From: Atrina japonica
Taxonomy: Eukaryota; Mollusca; Bivalvia; Pterioida; Pinnidae
NCBI GenBank assembly: GCA_030159075.1
Contig: BROG01000442.1
Coordinates: forward strand, 1 to 64,000
Length of the DNA stretch: 64,000 nt
Direction: 5' to 3'
Position numbers and translations under genes: made by a program. Below, one piece after another: positions 37,701 to 49,700 of this stretch (the stretch's first letter is position 1; each line of letters starts with the position of its first letter). The notes below the pieces were generated by a model. That model did not search any database and was not told the DNA's origin. It saw only the letters and a program-made list of their open reading frames with translations.

Positions 37701-40700
37701 GGCAATATTTTTTATATCAATGATATCTAGGTTAAGCTCAGTTATGGCAATATTTGCCAGAGTTATGGACATTTTTTATATCAGTTAAATCTAGTTACGA
37801 CAATATTTTTTATATCAATGATATCTAGGTTAAGCTCAGTTATGGCAATATTTGTCAGAGTTATGGAAATTCTGATATCAGTTATATCTAGGTTAAGCTC
37901 AGTTATGGCAATATTTGTCAGAGTTATGGAAATTCTGATATCAATTATATCTAGGTTAAGTTCAGTTATGGCAATATTTGCCAGAGTTATGGACCTTTTT
38001 ATTCTTACCTCTGGGGGATAATTTTCTTAAGCACATCCTTTTCTATAACTCTTTCAGTCTGACAGAGGTACCAAGTGTAAGTGGTTCAGAGATGATACAG
38101 AATTTCTCTCAACTGTTAGAAGAAGCAGATGAATTTGATCTCATCCATGATGTCATTATTGAGGTATTTTTTAGAGATATTCACCATGTTCATCCTGAAT
38201 TATTTCTTCATCACAAATCAATGATTTGTGCAAGAAAATGGACAAGTTTATTTTTTGTAAATTAGACCACTTATCTGAAATGCACAATTAGATGGTCATC
38301 TATTTTTGTATGATTTCTTTGATTTCCTCCCCCTTGATTCACTATGATGCGAACCAGCCTGGCTCAGTCGGTAGCGCGCTTGACTCTTGGTCATGAGTTC
38401 GAGTCCAGCCGGCGGCAAGTAGGTTTCCTGTCCTTCAGATGAGACAGTAAAAACCAAGATCCCATGTCACAGTAGGTGTCGGCACGTTAAAGAAACCAAC
38501 ACTGCTCAGTGGCCATAAGTGCCGAGCATAGGCCAAAATTTGAAGCCCTTCACGGGCATATGGTGACGTCTCCATATGAGTGAAAGATTCTTGAGTGGAA
38601 TGTTAAACAACAATAAACAAAGAAAACACTATGATGCATTCAGTATATGTGTGTAATTTGGAGAGGAAGTTCTGATGTGAAATAATTTTGCTAAAATTTA
38701 AATTTTAGAATTTTTTTTTTTATTAATTTCTGACATGTTTTAGACTGCAAAAAACAGGGAGGGGTGATTTATTTTCACACAGTCTGCTTCTTCACTGCAG
38801 GGACTTTGACAAAACTTTACAGGAAGCAAGTACTCAAGGTCCTTAAGCTTGTCTTTGTTTTTTTTGCCAGGTTAGCCTACATATTCAAGATATTATCTAT
38901 TCTATTCTTCCCTTACATTATTGGTGGTTATTTGTTGCTAAGCAAAAACCCATACCAATACTTCAGTCCTACTAAATGTGATACAGAATTTGTATGTTTG
39001 TTTTAAAATACCTTCATTTGGATTATTTCCTGAATATTCAAGGTTGGTGAACGTTCCTGGCCAGCTCATCAGTACATACTTCTGAGCAGATGTGATTATT
39101 TCAACAAACTGCTGGCAGATGCTAGGAAAAATTCACAACATGATGTACCCGTCATTACTGTAAATGATGTTCATCCAGACATCTTTGAGCAGTTACTGAT
39201 GTTCATTTATTCTGATTCTTGTGACTTACTAAATGTGGGATCCAAATTTGATTATGTGTGTCAAAATAAGTGCAACGAAAATAATCCTGACAATGATGAT
39301 ATGCTGATAACCTCTAAAAAATTATCAGCTTTTGGGATGAAGCAGAAAAAACTGAAAAATGGACAGAAAGAAAGTCAAAACACAGCACAAAACAGAGAAA
39401 AAAATCCAGTGAAAGTTTTACAAGATGTAGGAAGGAAATATGGTGTCAAGGGTTTGTCTAAGAGGTCAGTATCTGCTTCCTCTTTTATTTGTTCTATAGA
39501 GGGTTTCGATAAATCATATTTATTTATCTATCATTGTTGTTAAATCAATTTCATTTAGGCAACTGATGTTTGTATGGCTGTAGTGTATCTTCATCATTGT
39601 ATCATCTTTGAAACTTGAATATGCTAGTTGTAAAGTACTTACTTGTAAGTAAATTTTTGTTTATGATGTAAAATGAAATTACGTCCTGTGTAATTTAAGG
39701 CAGTTCTAGATTAATATATTCAAACTCTGTATGTGAACAACTAACAGTGTACCATGTGAATGTTATATTTTCTATGATATTTACTCATACAAGGTAATTT
39801 TGTGTATTACAGACTAGAATGTGTTGTGTATAGAAATGGTTTTATAGAGGCAACAAACAAACACATGCCAATGCCAACACTAAGATTTGATAGACATAAA
39901 CAGTAAGTAAGATGTCACCGTTCTTGTATCTAGGGTCAGTACTCACAAGATGTAGATGCTTATAAATTCTATGTAACTACTTTAAAATCTCTCTGGACAT
40001 CCACCCACCTCTCTGTACATCCACTCACCTCTCTGTACATCCACTCACCTCTCTGTACATTCACCCATCTCTCTGTACATCTACCCACCTCTCTGTACAT
40101 CCACTCACCTCTCTGTACATTCACCAATCTCTCTGTACATTCACCCACCTCTCTGTACATCCACCCACCTCTCTGTACATCCACCCACCTTTCTGTACAT
40201 CCACCCATCTCTCTGTACATCCACCATCCCACTGTATATCCACACCTTTCTGTACATCCACCCACTACTCTGTACATTCTCCCACCTCTCTGTACATCCA
40301 CCCACCTTTCTGTACATTCACCCACCTCTCTGTACATCAACCCTCCTCCTTGTACATCCACTCACCTTCCTGTACATCCACCCACCTCCTGGTACATCAA
40401 CCCACCTCTCTGTACATCCACCAACCTTCCTGTACATCCACCCACCTCTCTCACCTCTCTCTGAACATCCACCCACATCTATGGATATTGTTGTACATAG
40501 ATGTGACTCTTGATGGCTATATCCACCCACTTCTCTGTACATCCACCCACCTCTCTCTGTATATCCATCCACCTACCTCTGTGTACATCCACCCACCTCT
40601 CTCTGAACATTCCCCCACCTCTTTCTGTCACATCTATAGGTATTGTTGTACGTACAGGTGACTCTTAATGGCTTGAACATCAAAACTTCAGAGTTCTTAA

Positions 40701-43700
40701 TCTCTCAAAGTTTTATCTAAAACCTGATTTTTTTTTCATTCATAAAATATGTAAGTAAGTAAGCCCACTAAATTCAGATATTTAAACAGAATTTCTATTG
40801 GTCAAGTCGTTGACCAATAGAAATTCTGTTTAAATATCTGAATTTAGTGGGCTTACATATTTTATGAATGAAAAAAAATCAGGTTTTAGATATAACTGGA
40901 TGTATGAGTGAGAAGTGACAGTGTTATTAAACAAGTGTCTGTAGTTTATACCTATACTCATACAGCTATGCCAAGCTATGACAGTGTTATTAAACAAGTG
41001 CCTGTAGTTCATACCCATACTTGTACAGCTATCCCAAGCTTGATCTTCAAGGCTCAACAATCAAGTTTGTCCAGTTGTCTGGGACAAGTTTATTTTGCGG
41101 TCGGACAAGTAAATGTTACTTCTCACTTTTCTGACAGGTCAAGTGAAATTGTTGAAGACAAAATTTAATTCAGTGAAAATAATACTTATTTAAACACAAA
41201 ACAATATCTTTAATAGTTACACATGATTTTTTGTATTGGACAAGTAGATTTCAACACAACTTGTCCTGTCGGACAAATGGGACTTTTCAGGATTGTTGAC
41301 CCCTGATGTTGTATCATAATCTCGTCATAAGTCTGCAGTAATAAGTATTAGGACAATAATCTTGAAAATAAAGATTGATTATTTCTTTTCATTTAATCTA
41401 AATGTAATAGAGAGCGCAGCTCGAACAGCCAATTTTGGCCATTCGCGAAGCAAACTTATTGATTAGAAATTACCCAAAATGCAATACTATACTACTTTAC
41501 TATACTACTATATATAGTCTCGTTTACTTTTTCCATGAACACTAAAACGTGAACTTATACAAAAGTCTGACAACAAGGTACAGACTAGGTTCATGGTAAC
41601 ACCAGAACCGCTAATTATGTTCTAAATTTTTGTCATCATAATTTAACTGTTATGTCATTTTGCGGGAAAGGTGTTGCCCAACTAGACCGGATGGATTCTC
41701 GATGATTGCTTTTTCCCGGATGGATTCGCGATGATTGCTTTTTCCCTCATGTGTAAATGAAGGATCTGCACTCTCTTTTAAGGCATTGCCTTAGTTCATA
41801 TTACCATTTCACATATAGCTTTCTAGACTATCTATGTCACATTCATTGTTTTGAAATAGATCTACCTAGTTGGTTTACATTTGATAAAATCTTGTAAAGT
41901 TTGCAAATTTCTGTAAAAGCCTATATATTTTCTATCTAAAGTGAATTGGAAAGTGTTTATTTCTTTTCATGAAAACTGAAAGTATATACATGTATCTGTA
42001 AATTGTAAGAGACAAGTGAAGTCTATAGCTTCAGTTCTTTCTTCATAGTAAGTAGCATAAACAAAATAATCATTGCAAGAACTGTACTTCTCAGATATAT
42101 CAAAAGCTTCAGAGAAGTTTAAAACAAAAAAGATGAAAACAAATAGACTAAAGAAACATGAATAATGCAAGAATTTCATTTAATATGGAAGGCCATGTGA
42201 AATGCATTGTTTGTGTGTTCTTTTTTAATTCATTTTTACAAGTTGATGGAACATCAAAGCAGTTATGTTATGCTAAGTTTATTGGGAATAAGTCAAAGCA
42301 CATCTTGCAGTATGGGGTTAATAACACATATTGACGCAAAATTACACATGTATGTGCATTTCAGCAACATAAACTCAACTTCAAGATTGAAATATCCAAA
42401 TCACACTTTTATTCGTATAGTTTTGCTTTTTAAAATTACGAAAATATAGTAATAATTCGCCGTAATATATAGGTCTACAAGACTTGTTGAAATACATGCT
42501 ATTAAAGGTCAGTTCGGCGTTCTTTATAAATTTTATGATACTATAAATTTGCTTTAGAATGTTACTTTTCAATTATTTTTTACCATTATACTCTTGTGAT
42601 AGAATTGACATTAAAAGCGATAGACTGGACTGTTAACAAATCTTGTGCATGATTAATATGCTAATGAGTTTTGGTCAAGTTTCCCTTACTGTGTATTGGC
42701 AAGATCTGTCTGTGAAGTTGGACATAGAAGTTGCGTCATTCCTCATCCAGGTGATCTTAACTGATGAGAAACTCGCGACAGTCTTTGAAGTTGGGAAAAT
42801 GTTTTACATGTACATGTATTAAACTAGAGATTTAAGGCTACTGATAGGAAGTATAGCATAAGGGTATAATACTGCCCTTTTGCATAGAAATTTTATATCG
42901 ATGAACGGCGTTTATAAGCACAAGATTTAATAATCATATCACTGATTTATGTAGTTTGTTGCATAATAAATAAGCCATCAGTACTCACATTAGGCCAAAT
43001 GTCTGACCCGATTTTTAATTCCTTTTTTTGTAAAACCTAATTTTACCGAATTAAAAAGTATTCAGTACATTGAGTGTATTATACCTAATTAAAACTTACG
43101 ATTGCCATCAACTCGTATCAGTACTTTCAGTACTTTGATTTATCAGAGGTCATTCACCATAAGTCATTTATTGAATATAAAAAGGAACAAGAAAACTAGG
43201 GGTGACATTTGGATATTTTTTTTTTAAGTCAGGACATATGTGATGTCAGTATCAAGGCTGAGGACACGGATCATGTGATACAATGTCATAAGAGTGTTCT
43301 GGTGGCTAGACTGGAGTACTTTCACAGCATGTTAGGAAGTGGCTGGATTGAGGTAACTTTTGTCTCATATACATATTTATCCTCCTGCTTAAACACACAC
43401 ACACACACACACACACAGACATGCACACAGACACACACAGACATGCACACAGACAAACACAGACGTGCACACACACACACGCATGTGCACACACACAGAC
43501 ACACATACACACACACACAGACAGACACACACACATACACACACAGACATGCACATGCACACACACACACACATACATATTGGGTCAATAACATTTCATA
43601 CACTTGTTAATATTTGACATTCTACATTCCTTCAAATTCAGTGAAATGACCTGAATGAAGACTGCACACTGTCATTGCAATTTTGTAATGACCCCCCCAA

Positions 43701-46700
43701 AAAATGTAGCACAGAAGAGTCCATTGGCATAGCTAATTAGCATTCAGAAATTGAAAAATATCTGAATTTATCTCTCTTTTGAACCAATCATATCATTAGA
43801 AATGTATCAGTTTTACTGGTAATCATTATTAAGTATCTATGTATATATTTATGTTTAGAGTAAAAAGTCCTTTCCGTGCACTTAGAGATTCTTTACATTT
43901 CCGTCACTTATACTTGTGTTTTTACAGACGTCCAACACTAAGACACTGACCTTACCAGTGGCAGACAACATTCTGGAGATTGTCATTGATTTTCTGTACA
44001 CAGATGAGTGTAAAGTCGCGACAGGTATTGTTCTACCAAATTCTGCAGCTTTTTGTAGGTGATACCTTTTAAGATATGCATCTGCCTTGTGTGATAACAG
44101 GTAAAGTGCTGGCAGTAGAGCATTAGTAATCTGAAGGGCACTTAATCAGGAGTCTGTGCTATAATTACCATAAATATGATATCTTTTAATGAAGAATTTG
44201 CCATTATAAACTTAAGAATTCAACCTAGGGGTGGTTCTCTCTCATTCATTTACATTCAGATGCATGTTCCTCGTATGTGACTCGATGTTTGTATTCATTT
44301 TTCAGGAGGTGAAAACATAGAGCTATTGTGTAACATACTGGTAGTGGCTGATCAGATGTTGATTACCAGACTTCGAGAGTTGTGTGAAGTGGCACTGTCT
44401 GGTCTCAGTAAGTTGTTAATCTAAATAAAGACAAAAAAATGTCATCATCACTTTTTACTAATAAAATAGGGGAGGTGGGGACATTAATTTGTCCTTAAAG
44501 ATTGATTTGGACCAAAATCGAGAAAAATCAATCATTGTTTCTGTGATTACTGAAATGCCAATATTAAAACTCTGCTTGCCAAAAATGCATTTGGGAGGGA
44601 GGGGGGGGGGGGGGCAAACTGTTTCCTTCAATTCCTTATATTTCTTGTGTTGTGTGTTAGTGAAAGGGATCATGTATCTACATTTGAGAGTTAATTATTT
44701 GAACCAGCTAGATTAGATATGAACTGTTAAATTGTCATCAAATACAACAAAAAGATTCTATCTTTAGTCCCTCATTGATTTCAAGGAAAATACTTAAGGT
44801 AAGACTAATTTCCACCTACCTGTCCTCCATTCTGTTCATCCACTTTTACCCTGTCCATGCCATACCTCCTTATGTCACCATATTTGGCATGTTTTGGTGT
44901 AGATGCACCACATAGGTAGATGGAGTGTCACAACACAAAACTTCAACACTGTGACTCGTGTTTTAGTTATTATTCCCATTTAAGGATTCACACCTGATGA
45001 GGGACAAACTACTTAAGTTTCTCATAATAATAGTGAAGGAATTTAAACTGAGCAAAATTGATATTTCATAGACATCATGTTCATTTATAACATTGGTTGT
45101 ATTTTATTGCAGTAAATCTGAAAAATGTAGGAGAGCTGCTAGAGATATCCTCCATCTACAATGCTGGTCAGTTAAAGGCCAGTTGTCAGCAGTTTATAGT
45201 GATCAATCTCCCAGCACTGATGGAAGGAAGGTACTGTATAGTTGCTTTTATTTGCAGGGATTTAATTTCACTATATTCACAACCAAAGAAAATACTGCGG
45301 TATTAAATACCTGTGAATATAATACTTTACACTTATGAAGTAACAGAAAGACAATTCGTAATCAATCTTGCGCGAAATTTAATACCCATGAATAAGTTCC
45401 TTTCAGAAAAACACAAAATTTTCTCTCCGTGAAATTTAACAACTATACAGTAATTGTATACCATAAATTGGGATATTTTGGTGTCTCTAAAACTTGGCTA
45501 TTTTGGTTAAAAATTTGGGTGATAATTTTTTAGCCAGTTTAATTTTAGCCATTTGTGAGAAATAGATACATTGAAATTTGCCTACCCTCAAATCCATTTC
45601 ATGTTGTGTTGACCTTTCCATGTGACTTGGGTTCTTGTTATGATAGTTAACATAAGAATGGGTCCAGGCTTTTTTTGGCCTTGAAATTTGTGCATTTTCT
45701 TTACAGTTAAATTTAGGCCACTTTTGGTCAAAATATACAAGTATATAATGTAAATTATAACCGATATTTACATTGTCCAGTCTCATGAAGCTTATTTACC
45801 CCATAAGGTAGACACGGTCACAGATGTAAATCAGGTTTTTGTTAACCATGGTGTCTGTAACATGGGTGGTGATTGTTCTTTAGCACTGGTAAATAGTACA
45901 TGACTTTCCTACAGCTGTGCATTGTAGTGTAGTACATGACTTTCCTACAGCTGTGCATTGTAGTGTAGTACATGACTTTCCTACAGCTGTGCATTGTAGT
46001 GTAGTACATGACTTTCCTACAGCTGTGCATTGTAGTGTAGTACATGACTTTCTACAGCTGTGCATTGTAGTGTAGTACATGACTTTCCTACAGCTGTGCA
46101 TTGTAGTGTAGTACATGACTTTCCTACAGCTGTGCATTGTAGTGTAGTACATGACTTTCCTACAGCTGTGCATTGTAGTGTAGTACATGACTTTCCTACA
46201 GCTGTGCATTGTAGTGTAGTACATGACTTTCCTACAGCTGTGCATTGTAGTGTAGTACATGACTTTCCTACAGCTGTGCATTGTAGTGTAGTACATGACT
46301 TTCCTACAGCTGTGCATTGTAGTGTCAATACAACTGTTCATCGTTTAAAACCAGTATCTTAGCCAACTAACTGGTTACTCCTATCACATTTCTCTATCAT
46401 TTTGTTTTGCAGGTTTTTGGATGTTGTCAGTGATGAGGTGTTACAAGATCTAGAAAAATATTATCACAAACAGGTAAAGTTATTATACATGTATTTCCCA
46501 TGATTAAATTTCAAGAGTTCATTCTAGGTATTTTCTTAAAATGTTCATCAAAGATCTACATAGAAATAAGAAAAACAACATTTTATTGATCTAATGAAGG
46601 TTATTTATTTTTTAGGTGTTATTTCAGATATTCAGCAATACTTTTGTAGAAAAATAAAAGAAAAGAATTTGAGCTGTTAGTGTTAGTGTTGTACTTATTT

Positions 46701-49700
46701 TGGCTAATTATTAATAATGCATATTTTTGTTTTAAAAATTCATTCAGGCCGAGTTGTAATGACAGTCATTATTCCAAAAATTTCACTCACCACCAGTAAT
46801 TTGCCTAGAACAAATGTACATATGGTTACAACATTCATTATATTACTCAAAGCAATATTTTCGATTTTGTACATTTTGTGATGGAATTTTATTTTGGACA
46901 GGTTCCATCAATGTCAAGAAGAATGCTTACACCGTATCAAGATGGCCCCAGTAAGTCTTACCTAGAGGAACTGGCGTCAGAGTTACCTGAAGATGATGTA
47001 GTACTGGTCACTAGCAGGAAAAGTAAACCAAAGAGAAGGAAAGGTTCACGGACAAAAAGTATAAGTGAAGATACAGAGAAAGGTCCTGTCCCAGTGTCCA
47101 GGAAAATGGAACGTCAGATTTCCATGAGCTCCGACACCAGTTACAGGTCGGAGGAGGAGATGGAAAGTTCGGATATTCTTGCCACTAGTCCGACTGAAAA
47201 TGAGGTATGAAACTTGGGTCATACGCATATTTTTTTTTTCATTATTGGCCATTTTCAACAAAACATGATACAATGAGTAGGATAATATGGCAAACCTTTA
47301 ATATATTTTACCGTTTGTTTGAAGCTTTTGAAATTGTAGTGTTTGTCCAAGCTACTTTTTCTTACACACTTTTGCCTATGTATTTTCACACAGATTATGT
47401 TTAAAGAGCAAAGACACCACCAAAACATGCCTTCAGAGACCACCTGTCCACAGAAAATACCCCCAAAAGACAAAACTAGTATGTGGAGCCTGCAGAGTCC
47501 CCCATCATCTCTGCCCAGAGGTATAAAACCTACTTCTTTATCACAGTCCTGGGTTGCAACACCAGCTCAGCCTCATCTTGACACCACATCACCGACAGCT
47601 CAATTGTCACCACCTGGGTTCAGTCTAAGAGACATAATGGAAGAGGAGAGTGCTAAACACAAGTCAAGGTAGGAGTTCTTCTGTTGTAGGTTTTCAGTAT
47701 TTTCTCTGATTTCCTGAGTTTTGGGATTATTTATATATTTTATATGACAAAGTTAGGCCAAGCTGGATCCTAAGCAGAATGCCATTGTGTGGGAAAGTTT
47801 TCTAAGTTTTTTCACAGATGAATTATAATATACTACACTAGTTAATACTGGCCGCCTGCTGTGTATTACTGATTATAAATCGTTGAATGTGGTATGAACC
47901 ACTGGTAAACAAGCCACAAACACATATTTTACATATTAGATATTGTTCTGTGATTACTCCTGAGCATTGCTTAAATGAATATTACAGTCTTTGTGTCTGT
48001 TCCTTTAATGAGTCATTTAAAGAATGTTTCCAACTTTTGCAGTGCAAGGAAAGCATTTCTTTAAAATATTCCATATCTTGAAAGTTTTACAAATATTTTA
48101 CAGTGCTGATAAAAAGAACTGACAAAAGTCATGCTTGTGTTGGACAATTATAGCAGGTTATATATATGTGTGTATCTACACTTGGTCATAATTCTTTTGA
48201 ACTTACAGGTACAAGTTGTAGACATGGATTCTATTGCAATAATCAAGTTGTCTAGTGAAATATTTGTTGAGTAGACTTGCAGAATCAAATATGGTGGTAG
48301 TTAACACATCTTCCATGAAAAGCAATGAACTTTACTTAAAATCAATGATATAGGTCAGTCCAAATGTGTCTTTCAGAGTGACTGAGGTAAATAGATATGA
48401 AGTATACAGTCTGACATATGGTATAGCATTACAGAGTAATTGAAATTCTTAGGTTCAGGTGTCGGAAATTTAAGGAATTCTGTCGGACTGAACAGTGGAA
48501 TGTAGTTACCTTGTGTCGGACCAAGAGGATTTTTATCAGACAAATCCTTTGGGTTGACACTTTTCATGAACAATTGTCACATTTATTTATTTCCTGTTCT
48601 CAGCAACACATGGAAAACTGGGAAATTTTCCTGGAAAGAGGCAAAGAAACACCAGAGTCAAGTAAAAGCTGTACCACCTCCAAATCAGCAATGGAATCTA
48701 CCAAAAAATATGCCACCTGCAGATCAGTTTAGGAAACAAACAAGAGAGGTTACTTCACCTGAATCACAACAGAAGAAGAAAGTTCACCACAGTATGGAAA
48801 CCAACAAAGGAGAGGAATCAAGTCCATGGTAAAAATAATCTCAAACATTTAGTGTAGCCATTGGACTTTGTTGTTGTGTATATAACAGTGTTTATTACCT
48901 CTTACTGTGCAGGTGTTGACAACTTCATCACAGTTGTCGTTAAACTTATTTGAAGAAAAAAGAAGAGTATGAATCTGAATCAAATGGAAGGCTTTGCAGG
49001 TCTTGATTAATCTTTAAGATCTAAGTTTGTCTTGAAAAGCCTTTGAAAATGAGTCTGAAAAAACAACTGCATGTGCTGGTCTAATGGTAGAGCATTTGAC
49101 TTGCAAGCTGAAGATTCTGGGTTAGATTCCTTGTACCAGGTCATTTCTAAGACTTTAAATTTTTCAGTAACTGTTTCTTCACCAAGTGTTTGGCATACAA
49201 AGTAAAAGTACACTCATGTGTCTTTCAGGTGAAACTTAAAGCTGAGGTCTCATGTCATGTTCGTGGCACATAAAATAACACTCACTTCATTGGCGTCAGT
49301 CCATAGCATGGGTCAACATTTGTGGCACTTAAAGCTGGTTACACCTCAGTATTAATGGAATATTCTCACCAGGAAGTAAAACTACAATAAAACAATTTAA
49401 AAACTTGGAAAAAAATCATGCGTGACAGTCCAAATTCCTAGATTTTAGGTTCAATCTTTTTGTGTGAAGTAACTTTACATGGAAGTCATTTTTGTTTTGT
49501 CTCTTTGTTTGATTTTAAATTCTTATAAAGTACCAAATTTTCATTTTAATGTTACACATTTTATCTATTCCAGGGGTGGTGTGAGTAAAGTGTGTAAATC
49601 CTTTAGAGAGTTGATGGTAGAAGATGAGAATCAGAACTCTGTAGTCTCGAGACCAGAATCCTCATTGTCAGCTATCACAGGAACCAAGTCACCATTGCTA

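Noticed and set aside
38764..39006. 80-codon frame within an IBTK intron as an extra exon
   Set aside because: Exons ending at 38163 and starting at 39043 join in phase and reproduce the BTB domain without it; its product is hydrophobic chance sequence.
39969..40661. Gly/Tyr/Arg-rich minus frame and Pro/His/Thr-rich plus frame
   Set aside because: Product of the 20-bp 'tgtacatccacccacctctc' array.
43306..43603. Several cysteine/valine-rich frames on the minus strand
   Set aside because: They are translations of a CA/TG microsatellite; dinucleotide runs leave all frames open.
45842..46362. Long frames on both strands ([12 protein letters not shown] and [12 protein letters not shown] repeats)
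   Set aside because: They come from the 36-bp minisatellite in an IBTK intron; the period is divisible by three, so openness is expected, and the single-base deletion shows the frame is not under selection.
49065..49140. A functional tRNA gene
   Set aside because: A-box and anticodon-like arms are visible, but the B box is altered, acceptor pairing was not evident and a SINE body follows.
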